DNA of 64,000 nucleotides from positions 27,998,740 to 28,062,739 of the forward strand of contig CAIIXF020000009.1 of assembly GCA_903813345.2 (NCBI GenBank), read 5' to 3'. Made by a program: the position numbers and the translations under genes. Source of the stretch: Owenia fusiformis. Taxonomy: Eukaryota; Annelida; Polychaeta; Sabellida; Oweniidae. Shown one piece after another: positions 60,301 to 64,000 of this stretch (position 1 is its first letter; every line of letters starts with the position of its first letter). The notes below the pieces were generated by a model. That model saw nothing but the letters and a program-made list of their open reading frames with translations. It was not told the DNA's origin and did not search any database.

Positions 60301-63149
60301 GTGGATTCGTTCATATGTGAGAAGGCCTTTATATTTTTACTAATAATTATTTCTTATCCTTCAGTAGCAGATCATTGTCTTTGACTGTCGGCTGTCTTTG
60401 CTAGAACCTTTTTGACTAATCTTTGTCTGTTTTACCATTAATCATCTACTAGCCGCTGTGAAGCTTGTATTTATACCCTCTAATATAATGCCTTACTAAC
60501 ACTCTACTTCTAGTTTGCCTGCTTGACTGAACTCCGAACGACTAGAAATGGCGCAAAGATTTCTAAAAAATGTCAAACTGAATTTGAATGTTCCGGTCTT
60601 CGTGAGAAAAATGCAAATTTGTGTTTTGCTCAGAATGCAACTAACTCACCTGTGTGTTCGTCTTGTTGTGTTGGGATTGGATGTAATATAGGAGTACCCA
60701 CTGCCTTACCTTACTCAGGTGACTGTCTTGATTGAGTAAACCTGTCTAAAGTGAAATACAGTAAAACCTGTCTAAAGTGAAATACAGTAAAACCTGTCTA
60801 AAATGAAATACAGTAAAACCTGTCTAAAGTGAAATACACTAAAACCTGTCTAAAATGAAATACAGTAAAACCCGTCTAATATTATATACAGTTAAACCTG
60901 TCTAAAGGGAAATCTGTCTAGAATTGATAGAGTAAACTCTGTTGAAAATGAAATTCAGTAAAACCTGTCTAAAGTGAAATACAGTAAAACCTGTCTTAAG
61001 TGAAATACAGTAAAACCTGTCTAAAGTGAAATACAGTAAAACCTGTCTTAAGTGAAATACAGTAAAACCTGTCTAAAGTGAAATACAGTAAAACCTGTCT
61101 AAAGTGAAATACAGTAAAACCCGTCTAATATTATATACAGTTAAACCTGTCTAAAGGGAAATCTTTCTAGAATTGATAGAGTAAACTCTGTTGAAAATGA
61201 AATTCAGTAAAATCTGTCTAAAATGAAATATAGTAAAACCTTTCTAAATCGGTAGACAGTAAACTTGTCTTAAATAGAAAAACTTAAGCACAAAACACAT
61301 GTAAAATAAAAATAGAGCTTAAATGAACTTTAGAGTAAATTGGACTTCAATGATTTTGGACTGAACCTATGTCATATTTCCATTTTCTTTAAACACACAA
61401 GTACACATATAACAAGTTTTACTGTAAGCCGCTTATATAAGAATAAGCCAACAGCATTAGAATGTACATCTTTGGGAATACATTACTTTGCTGTTCTTTT
61501 ATTCTATTAAAAAAGCTTGTTGTGTTTTCGAAATTCTCTTCTTTCTGCACTGTTTTGCTTCTCAATTCCTCATCTTGAAAACTTATGCAATGAGCTGTAA
61601 TTGTGTGCTAAAATTGTAGTATCTGTGGAAAATTGTCGCCTTTATGTAAAATTGTAGTTTCTATGTAAAATTGTGGTTTCTGTGTTTCTCTAATTCACAT
61701 TATTGCTTCAGTAATCAACAATTATTTTGCCGAGAAAACTAATTTATTACACTAAATAGTGCAATTGTTGTAATATAAATTTAATGTGAACTTCTCATAT
61801 GTGATTCATATTTCGACATAATTAAATAATTTTTTACAAAAACTACCCTTTACTGTACTAGACTATCCTAAAATCCTTCTCAAAATATTTCCAGTGAATC
61901 GCAAGAAGAGGGCTGCTACATCCATATATGATCATTGGAATAACGAGGAGTTTATAGTTGCTGATGATAAACCAGCCTACTGGAATGGCACTGTACCAAC
62001 ATGTAATGGTGAGTTTAAAGCTACACTTTTTCTCAATTACAGACACATAATTGGTAAACCTGTTGAAATGAATCATGTAATAATACAAAAATCTATATTT
62101 TCTGCATGCAACATTTTCTAGCATTTTCAACATTTCAACATTTTTCTTAAATTATACCTAGATGAATTATTTCCATGATTTTATTAAGTTACTTGAACAT
62201 TGCAGATGTTGAGCCCCCTGTATTCACACATTGCCCCAAGGAACTGAACGCGACCCTGACCTTGAATGGACCCCTGCCAGTAGACTTTGTAGTCCCCACA
62301 GCAACTGATAATTCGGGGATAACACCTACTATTACATCAATCCCTGCTGGGATTCAACCACCTTATGTTTTTGAGCAGGTAACCATTTTTAGATTTGTGT
62401 ATAAATTCATTAATAGTTAAAGGATTATGAAATTGATGGAAAAGTCAGATGATGAAAGTTGGAGATTAAGACTAAGAAATGATGTCAGAATATGAAATGA
62501 TGAATTATATATTCTATTACAGGATGGCTATGTTGTATATGTGGCTACAGACAGTGCTGGAAACCAAGCTAACTGTACAATCAAGATAAACCATCTAGGT
62601 ACATGTGCTGTTTGACATTAATCCAACAAGTTGAAGCAGCAATAAAAACTAGACCAAAGATTTGAGATTTACTAGTGAAAATATTGTCACAATATCAGGA
62701 TAAAACCTTTATTTTTAAGCTTATTGAACTAAATTTTTATCAATTATAAAAAATGAAACATATTTGATATTTCTGCATCTGATATCCTTAGTAACGTCCA
62801 CAGTTGACCATTTATCACATTTGGGACCAAGAAAAGTGTTTACTTTGAGAGATTAGAGAGGTGTTTGAATATACAGGTTTCACTCTATTATTTTATGTAA
62901 TAGATGGTATCCCACCCAGAGTACAGTGTCCTCAAGAGAAAGTTGTTGATCTCCACAACACTACAAGCTTCGTTGTTCCCGCCCGTTTCCCCGATGTAAT
63001 TGCTACAGACAATGTAGGTGTAGTGAGGGTTGTGTATGACCCTCCTAATGGCACCATCGTCCAAATGAGACGTTACTTGACTGTTACCGTTACTGCTTAT
63101 GATGAGGCTGGAAACCAAGGAGCATGCAGTTTTAACTATGAAGCCATTC
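21334..63149 (+). CDS. Giant CTLD-LDLa-CUB-sushi-EGF-mucin-LU-HYR protein gene (runs off right edge)
   Basis: Thirty-three constitutive exons and one of three alternative exons make about 2,050 residues up to 63149. Approximate residues: signal peptide 1-21; C-type-lectin-like 22-210; LDLa 211-247; CUB 250-359, 363-475, 476-587; sushi 588-822 (four); EGF 823-917 (two); sushi 918-1107 (three) and an incomplete one to 1162; Thr/Pro mucin 1163-1437; unrecognised Cys domain 1438-1594; TTPRP mucin 1595-1721; Gly/Ser linker; LU 1747-1847; linker; HYR 1886-1968 and 1969-2050. Splice phases agree at every junction. Nearly all module boundaries are phase 1, as is usual for shuffled extracellular domains, while CUB modules are split internally at phase 0. 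The domain order suggests a secreted or surface adhesion/recognition protein; no membrane segment was reached. I do not recognise an orthologue with this exact order. The 3' end lies outside the window. Confidence 0.88.
24463..24590. repeat. Short inverted repeat in intron 1
   Basis: GGCTCCCAGAATGCAACAT near 24470 pairs with ATGTTGCATTCTGGGAGTC near 24555, with a loop of about 60 bp that includes GCCATTTTGAAA. Possibly a small non-autonomous transposon; no target duplication was identified. Confidence 0.6.
24843..25447. mobile_element. Foldback element with TACCCCCATAAA ends
   Basis: TACCCCCATAAA at 24843 is mirrored by TTTATGGGGGTA ending at 25447. A second inverted pair lies inside: TATGGAAAGGGGGTTTTG near 24936 against CCCTTTCCATAG near 25419. 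The left portion (AAAACCTCAAAATAACCTCA) is similar to the compact inverted repeat at 34620-34745, so they share a family. The middle contains many CACGTTTCACG motifs and is non-coding. Confidence 0.65.
25811..28634 (+). CDS. Exons 2-6: C-type-lectin-like domain and LDLa
   Basis: Exons 25811-25886, 26705-26786, 27341-27489, 27957-28061 and 28368-28634. The lectin-like fold is shown by [50 protein letters not shown] and [11 protein letters not shown], with conserved Cys and Trp positions. The usual EPN/QPD-plus-WND calcium/sugar motifs are only partly present (a GQPDL is seen, WND is not), so sugar binding is uncertain. The last exon also encodes an LDL-receptor class A repeat: [30 protein letters not shown], with its acidic calcium cage intact. 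Extracellular ligand binding is inferred. Confidence 0.85.
29225..29890 (+). CDS. Exons 7-8: CUB domain 1
   Basis: Exons 29225-29355 and 29686-29890, joined in phase 0. CUB hallmarks: [19 protein letters not shown], then [19 protein letters not shown], then [12 protein letters not shown] and [16 protein letters not shown]. In CUB domains this fold binds protein or glycan ligands, often using calcium; the Glu/Asp pattern looks compatible, but I did not verify each ligand residue. Confidence 0.9.
31875..32320. repeat. 20-bp minisatellite (CAATCTACGCTGATGTACCC)
   Basis: CTACGCTGATGTACCCCAAT-type units recur about 22 times with period near 20 bp and scattered changes. The array ends about 150 bp upstream of the nested zinc-finger ATG. 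Confidence 0.9.
32472..34112 (+). CDS. Intronless C2H2 zinc-finger protein, 18 fingers plus one degenerate
   Basis: Start chosen at the ATG at 32472 ([10 protein letters not shown]); the open frame extends upstream to 32451 only through a non-ATG codon. About 546 residues, one exon, stop at 34112. Eighteen fingers follow the CX2C-X12-HX3-4H plan with TGEK-type linkers; examples are [19 protein letters not shown] and [19 protein letters not shown]. The second unit ([15 protein letters not shown]) has lost its first Cys pair. There is no KRAB, BTB or other N-terminal domain. A DNA-binding nuclear factor is the expected role; targets cannot be read. It is nested in intron 8 of the large gene on the same strand. 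The lack of introns and an A-tract after an AATAAA downstream raise the possibility of a retrocopy. Confidence 0.9.
   Translation: MSNAGKIAKLNKQHNCEVCFKTFPCISTLELHFHVHDGAQVRLHKCKDPQGKGNLVMHAEVHTGKKKFKCDFCSKTFAHKSSLRSHIRNHTKDSPYKCDICLRVFTSKYSLGKHNQVHSGERPFKCDYCSKSFIRNSHLKEHIIIHTRPSEKDFKCGQCNKAFISKYRLDIHVKNHSLKKQFECQVCLKMFAHMSTLNLHSKIHTGEKSFKCNVCFKTFTQKSHLLEHSKVHSEVYDFKCDICSKQFKHKASLTTHILLHTGGKPYKCDICPSAFAQKGNLLIHMKIHRAQKDFNCHMCSRSFSHKTTLDGHIRSRHTGETPYKCDICSKAYAHKESLKSHSLVHTGEKNYKCDTCSKAFAHKSKLKRHVKIHTGEKQFKCGDCSKEFSCKGDLVRHIKMHTGEKDFKCETCSKGFIRKSDFDLHILSHTGEYKFECDLCSKTFLRKNSFKRHRGIHNIDGENQFKCEFCSKQFAYKGIYLMHRQTHTEEKDFKCDICSKGFIRKGDLELHKLGHSGGYKYKCDVCSKTFLYKGNFKRHCKIHEGE
34324..34349 (+). terminator. 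Candidate poly(A) signal and A-tract after the nested zinc-finger gene
   Basis: AATAAA occurs at about 34325 and again at about 34339, the latter followed at once by a run of A. It lies about 210 bp after the stop codon. It could be the normal 3' end, or the fossil tail of a retroposed transcript. Confidence 0.5.
34345..34565. repeat. 16-bp minisatellite (GAATGAAGCATGCATT)
   Basis: Units alternate between TGAATGAAGCATGCAT and TGAATGTAGCATGCAT for about 13 copies. GCATGC makes each unit partly palindromic. A single related unit lies upstream at 34194-34215 in the 3' flank of the zinc-finger gene and may be the seed. Antisense open frames here (34286-34549) are repeat artefacts. Confidence 0.92.
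34620..34745. mobile_element. Compact inverted-repeat (MITE-like) hairpin
   Basis: TACCCCCATAAATGTGGGGT at the left is the exact inverse of ACCCCACATTTATGGGGGTA at the right, and pairing continues through TTATTTTGAGG / CCTCAAAATAA. The loop is about 50 bp. The outer flanks also carry CTAGGAT and CTAGGAT. It shares its ends with the element at 24843-25447. Confidence 0.8.
37290..37450. repeat. Dispersed repeat, copy 1
   Basis: GATAACAAATTCTTATGTCTAGA followed by ATATTTCCCATCGCC, AAGCTATTTAGATTTTTGACCTCGC and CACCCTACCCAAATGTAC matches, with about 20-25% differences by eye, the stretch at 44226-44335 in the same orientation. The family is not recognised. It sits directly before the CUB 2 exon. 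Confidence 0.6.
37477..38223 (+). CDS. Exons 9-10: CUB domain 2
   Basis: Exons 37477-37625 and 38025-38223, joined in phase 0. [20 protein letters not shown], then [13 protein letters not shown], then [20 protein letters not shown] and [21 protein letters not shown]. All four CUB strands with the Cys pair of the first half are visible. The exon split lies at the same place as in CUB 1 and CUB 3, so the three arose by duplication of a two-exon unit. Confidence 0.9.
38683..39564 (+). CDS. Exons 11-12: CUB domain 3 (divergent)
   Basis: Exons 38683-38858 and 39405-39564, phase 0 inside. [53 protein letters not shown] and [20 protein letters not shown]. It follows the CUB plan but lacks the usual CGG start and the DGD-type loop, so calcium binding is less likely than for CUB 2. 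Confidence 0.85.
40056..40772 (+). CDS. Exons 13-14: sushi (CCP) domains 1 and 2
   Basis: 40056-40244 and 40602-40772, each a complete phase 1-1 module. Sushi 1: [38 protein letters not shown]. Sushi 2: [42 protein letters not shown]. Four Cys and the conserved Trp are present in each. Sushi modules act as extracellular protein-binding units. Confidence 0.92.
40948..42034. mobile_element. Non-autonomous mariner-like element, TA-flanked
   Basis: Left end ACAAGGGTCGTTCGAAAAGT (40947) and right end ACTTTTTGAACAACCCTTGT (ending about 42035) are inverted copies, flanked by TA. A subterminal inverted pair, CATGGTACATATGACGTCAT near 41128 and ATATGTACCATAGCGTCATC near 41846, extends the repeat. Ends of the form ACAAGGGT..GTTC are known from Tc1/mariner elements. 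No transposase reading frame remains. It lies in the intron between sushi 2 and sushi 3. Confidence 0.8.
42663..42836 (+). CDS. Exon 15: sushi domain 3
   Basis: Phase 1-1 module: [48 protein letters not shown]. All four Cys and the Trp are present. It ends before GTAAGT. The intron behind it is 2.3 kb and carries a dispersed repeat copy and a small MITE. Confidence 0.92.
44226..44335. repeat. Dispersed repeat, copy 2
   Basis: GATAACAAATTCTCATGTCAAGA, ATATCTCCCATTCC, AAGCTATCAAGATTTTCGAGCTC and CACCCAGTCAAGGTGAC align with the copy at 37306-37420. A few words (GCTCACATCTTT.AGTGTT) just downstream also occur at 43149-43170, so a third partial copy may exist there. Confidence 0.6.
44852..45055. 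mobile_element. Small MITE with CAGTGATCTCC ends
   Basis: CAGTGATCTCCACAG at the left is mirrored by CTGGGGAGATCACTG at the right. The interior repeats CAGGTGGGTGCAA and ends with GTGGGTGCTGCGCCCAC, a local palindrome. It stops 43 bp before the sushi 4 exon, so it sits in the zone where the branch point and polypyrimidine tract should lie. Confidence 0.75.
45099..45269 (+). CDS. Exon 16: sushi domain 4
   Basis: Phase 1-1 module: [50 protein letters not shown]. Complete four-Cys pattern. Confidence 0.92.
45485..46279 (+). CDS. Exons 17-18: two calcium-binding-type EGF domains
   Basis: Exons 45485-45607 and 46118-46279. Both start DINEC, the calcium-binding EGF signature, with six Cys each. 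EGF 1: [19 protein letters not shown], then [14 protein letters not shown] 2: [18 protein letters not shown], then [12 protein letters not shown] with a longer last loop before KSCV. The Asn and aromatic residues for calcium ligation and beta-hydroxylation are largely kept. The tandem cbEGF pair should form a rigid calcium-dependent rod. Confidence 0.93.
45728..45805. repeat. Inverted repeat between the EGF exons
   Basis: GCTTTTGTTACATTGACG at 45728 pairs with CGTCAATGTAACAAAAGC ending at 45805, an 18-bp perfect inverted repeat. A third, direct copy (TTTTGTTACATTGACCTTCC) is at about 45974. Probably the remains of a small transposon. Confidence 0.75.
46651..47436 (+). CDS. Exons 19-21: sushi domains 5 (split) and 6
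   Basis: Sushi 5 is split in phase 2 between 46651-46750 and 46992-47086: [47 protein letters not shown]. It is the only internally split complete sushi here. Sushi 6 is 47236-47436: [33 protein letters not shown], a slightly long insert, then WSGSEPRCQ. Both have all four Cys. Confidence 0.88.
47942..48115 (+). CDS. Exon 22: sushi domain 7
   Basis: Phase 1-1 module: [34 protein letters not shown], then [16 protein letters not shown] textbook sushi repeat. Confidence 0.93.
48363..49986 (+). CDS. Exons 23-24: incomplete sushi domain 8
   Basis: Exon 48363-48485 gives the first half of a sushi domain ([27 protein letters not shown]). The only in-phase continuation found is a 42-nt exon, 49945-49986 ([14 protein letters not shown]), which supplies a third Cys but not the Trp or fourth Cys. 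Either the module is genuinely degenerate or an exon was missed in the 1.46-kb intron. The small exon is less certain than its neighbours. Confidence 0.6.
49815..49917. repeat. Inverted repeat hairpin in intron 23
   Basis: ACAATTTTAGATTAATAAAA and CCTTTGACCCTAGGTAAAG pair with CTTTACTTAGGGTCAATGG and TTTTATTAATCTGAAATTG. The stem is about 45 bp with few mismatches and the loop about 12 bp. It lies just upstream of the 42-nt exon. Confidence 0.75.
50815..51639 (+). CDS. Exon 25: Thr/Pro-rich mucin segment (275 residues)
   Basis: A single phase 1-1 exon of 825 nt. After a short start ([16 protein letters not shown]) it is almost entirely TTTPTTTT-type repeats, a likely site of dense O-glycosylation and an extended stalk between folded modules. 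At DNA level it is a CCACACCGACTACCA-type minisatellite with longer duplicated blocks (about 51097-51180 and 51181-51300). Two other frames are open by periodicity (a His/Thr/Asp frame and an antisense Val/Gly frame), but only the Thr frame splices in phase at both ends. Confidence 0.85.
51640..52786 (+). other. Intron 25
   Basis: AT-rich, no gene or clear repeat seen. Confidence 0.5.
52787..54123 (+). CDS. Exons 26-28: unrecognised Cys-containing extracellular domain
   Basis: Exons 52787-53001, 53331-53493 and 54031-54123, about 157 residues, entering and leaving in phase 1 like other modules. Cys positions: [41 protein letters not shown]. It has predicted strand/helix alternation ([33 protein letters not shown]). 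The end, [21 protein letters not shown], reads as a short Cys-rich cap. I do not recognise the family. It sits between two mucin stalks, so it would be displayed as an isolated folded unit. Confidence 0.8.
54190..54530. repeat. About 58-bp tandem repeat in intron 28
   Basis: CACTTTTTCAACAAAATGC..CACATCCCATAATTTGGGTATTCAGA-type units recur about six times with degeneration between 54210 and 54520. Non-coding. Confidence 0.75.
55013..55393 (+). CDS. Exon 29: TTPRP mucin/stalk segment
   Basis: A 381-nt phase 1-1 exon of TTPRP and TSRPKTPRP repeats (127 residues), Thr, Pro, Arg and Lys rich, after a short [14 protein letters not shown] start with one Cys. Unlike the exon-25 mucin it is strongly basic. 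The DNA unit is about 30 bp (AAAACCCCAAGGCCAACAAC) and the antisense frame is open by periodicity only. Confidence 0.85.
55500..56400. repeat. 103-bp tandem repeat within a looser repeat field (intron 29)
   Basis: CCTCCACATGTGTATGATGTACAG recurs at 55794, 55897 and 56000, so three near-identical 103-bp units. Related shorter motifs (ACTCTACTCTTAGACATG, ATTGTACTTTA) continue on both sides from 55560 to 56390. Non-coding. Confidence 0.85.
56400..57215 (+). other. Rest of intron 29
   Basis: No gene, RNA or repeat recognised. Confidence 0.5.
57216..57905 (+). CDS. Exons 30-31: Gly/Ser linker and N-terminal half of the LU (three-finger) domain
   Basis: Exon 57216-57290 encodes a Thr/Ser then Gly-rich linker ([12 protein letters not shown]). 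Exon 57805-57905 continues [13 protein letters not shown], then [21 protein letters not shown] is the start of a Ly6/uPAR domain. The exon enters in phase 1 and, unusually for this gene, leaves in phase 0, which fixes the three downstream exons as interchangeable partners. Confidence 0.85.
58121..58380. mobile_element. Possible hAT-like fragment (GGGGTACCACGATACG)
   Basis: TAGGGGTACCACGATACGAG with many ATCGATACGTATC-type words, and GCGGTACCG near 58370 as a weak inverse of the left end. It resembles widespread elements with CACGATACGATAC ends, but the inverted repeat is poor. It sits just upstream of alternative exon A. Confidence 0.4.
58532..58733 (+). CDS. Alternative exon A: C-terminal half of LU domain
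   Basis: 202 nt, phase 0 in and phase 1 out. [42 protein letters not shown], ending FYDFYPG. With exon 57805-57905 it completes the LU plan, including the diagnostic CC...CN end. It is acidic overall. Exons B and C are its paralogues: each begins two residues before the first Cys and ends YPG or YSG. It cannot be spliced to exon B or C in frame. Confidence 0.85.
59229..59832 (+). CDS. Alternative exon B: LU half with Ser/Ala/Lys repeat insertion
   Basis: 604 nt, phase 0 in and phase 1 out. It starts [13 protein letters not shown], then TAAPTTAP and a run of [13 protein letters not shown]-type repeats and [13 protein letters not shown] (over 100 residues), then [12 protein letters not shown] and [16 protein letters not shown] with LPYPG. 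The Cys frame matches exons A and C, so the repeat is an insertion in the loop between the first and second Cys of this half. It is extremely basic. The DNA repeat unit is AAGGCATCATCT/AAGGCATCA. The antisense Asp/Ala frame is a shadow. If the 5' splice site at 59833 is not used, the frame stops after GDCFLM. Confidence 0.82.
60514..60718 (+). CDS. Alternative exon C: C-terminal half of LU domain
   Basis: 205 nt, phase 0 in and phase 1 out. [53 protein letters not shown], ending LPYSG. It has the same Cys pattern as exons A and B with a short loop, and one NAT glycosylation site. Its 5' splice site (GTGACT) is weaker than most here; read through, the frame ends after GDCLD, so it might also serve as a terminal exon. 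Confidence 0.82.
60737..61270. repeat. 26-bp minisatellite with 240-bp higher-order duplication
   Basis: CCTGTCTAAAGTGAAATACAGTAAAA (26 bp) recurs about 18 times. A variant block starting CCCGTCTAATATTATATACAG occurs at about 60870 and again at about 61110, 240 bp apart, with the same following changes (TAGAATTGATAGAGTAAACT), so a whole segment was duplicated. It lies directly after alternative exon C. Confidence 0.9.
61271..61894 (+). other. Intron before the shared downstream exon
   Basis: AT-rich; three near-copies of TATGTAAAATTGTAGTTTC at about 61635-61685. No exon or RNA gene seen. Confidence 0.5.
61895..62008 (+). CDS. Shared exon after the LU alternatives
   Basis: 114 nt, phase 1 in and phase 1 out, 38 residues: [19 protein letters not shown] then [17 protein letters not shown] contains RKKR, a possible furin-type cleavage site, directly after the LU domain, so the protein could be processed there. 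The function of the rest is not recognised. Confidence 0.75.
62206..62598 (+). CDS. HYR domain 1 (two exons)
   Basis: Exons 62206-62378 and 62523-62598, joined in phase 0. [53 protein letters not shown]. The FTHCP start, the AxDNSG motif and the YxATDxAGNxAxC end are the HYR (hyalin repeat) hallmarks. It is an immunoglobulin-like adhesion module. Confidence 0.92.
62904..63149 (+). CDS. HYR domain 2 (one exon)
   Basis: 246 nt, phase 1-1: [58 protein letters not shown] complete HYR repeat in a single exon, unlike HYR 1. It ends before GTATGT, so the gene continues past the window. Confidence 0.92.
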
Positions 63150-64000
63150 GTATGTATCTCAATGCTTTAAATTGGCAGTATTAGAAAATCAAGTTTAATA
63201 GTACATAAGAGGTTTTAATAAATAGCTAAAGGATAAGCCATTGTTAATAAGTGAGTTGATGTAGTATGCAGCTAAAACCCAGTTGTAGTTGAGTGTTAAG
63301 GTAAATTATGCCATTTTATTTTTATAATTATCAATAATTTGTATTACTGAAATTGTTAATAAGATATTTGCATATATGAAATCAAATTAGATGGCAATAA
63401 TATTTACCCAAATTAATTTCAACTTTTTGTGACAGTGCAGAACTACCTTAAGATTTTCGTACAGGGCAATAAGTGATTTCAATTAAAATTATTAGCTCAG
63501 CATTTATATACTTCCATTTCACAAATGGCAAAACAGGTTCATTAAAAGCAATGATGAGTCTCACATGACACCACTTAACAAGGGGTTATATATTTAAGGT
63601 CAATACTTGAATTATTGTTCAAACCACTGAACCAACTTATCTACATTAGCCTTAGCTAACATTCGAGAATTCAACTGTCCATTGACGGCTGATGATTTGT
63701 TTGCAATTTTTATGGCCAAATCATTTATTTAAGTATTCATATCTAAATGAGTTTCCATAAAATAGATACCCATCAGGTGATAGTTGAATTCAGTTTAATG
63801 AATGCTTGCTTTAAGGCTTTTATTAAACTGTGTTCGGATTGGTCAAAAGTGACAATGCATGCCTATCTGTATGTGTGATATCTAAACAGTGCATGGACTT
63901 TTGTTTCCCGATTGATTTCTCTCTTCGGTTTCTTTTGCATGATGGCTGTATTTCAGCGATTTCTGGATTATTAAACTGATTTTAGGGATTCTTAAGATGA
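63150..64000 (+). other. Start of the next intron
   Basis: AT-rich with no exon seen up to the window end. The next module of the large gene should lie to the right. Confidence 0.55.

Noticed and set aside
1-64000. tRNA, rRNA, CRISPR or bacterial mobile elements
   Set aside because: None seen; the sequence is clearly eukaryotic nuclear DNA. tRNA genes were looked for only by eye, so a scan with a covariance model would be needed to exclude them.

Overview
This is animal (metazoan) nuclear DNA. It is AT-rich, with short exons bounded by GT..AG introns, long introns, extracellular CUB, sushi, EGF, LDLa, C-type-lectin and HYR modules, C2H2 zinc fingers, tandem minisatellites and many small inverted-repeat transposons. 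A marine invertebrate, possibly a lophotrochozoan, fits best. That is an impression from the domain mix and the P-like transposase type; I cannot name the species from sequence alone. No rRNA, tRNA, CRISPR or bacterial-style operon was seen.

Layout. 1-2410: about 12 copies of a 201-bp satellite. 2539-8313 (+): a spliced six-exon gene for a P-element/THAP9-like transposase, with two small MITE-like elements in its last intron. 8314-11478: minisatellite plus a TA-flanked inverted-repeat element carrying a nested 395-bp foldback. 11479-13966 (-): a three-exon gene joining an acidic/C2H2 N-terminus to a helical domain with a YIAGY motif like that of P-type transposase C-termini; it converges on the transposase gene. 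14000-21333: no gene seen; a hAT-like non-autonomous element, a 35-bp minisatellite and a G/C-tract MITE.

21334-63149 (+) and beyond the right edge is one very large gene. It could be assembled exon by exon because the splice phases agree throughout: 33 constitutive exons plus a three-member alternative set, about 2,050 residues so far. Order: signal peptide, C-type-lectin-like domain, LDLa, three CUB domains, four sushi, two calcium-binding-type EGF, three sushi plus one incomplete sushi, a Thr/Pro mucin stretch, an unrecognised Cys-containing domain, a second Thr/Pro/Arg mucin stretch, a Ly6/uPAR (three-finger, LU) domain, then two HYR domains. It looks like a secreted or cell-surface modular protein, perhaps in adhesion, matrix or immune recognition. 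A single-exon 18-finger C2H2 gene (32472-34112, +) is nested in its 7.6-kb eighth intron.

Most interesting: three consecutive paralogous exons (58532-58733, 59229-59832, 60514-60718) each encode the C-terminal half of the LU domain. Each starts in phase 0 and ends in phase 1, so no two can be joined in frame, while each fits both the upstream exon (ends phase 0) and the downstream exon (starts phase 1). This is the reading-frame signature of mutually exclusive splicing. One of the three carries a Ser/Ala/Lys repeat insertion of over 100 residues in a finger loop.
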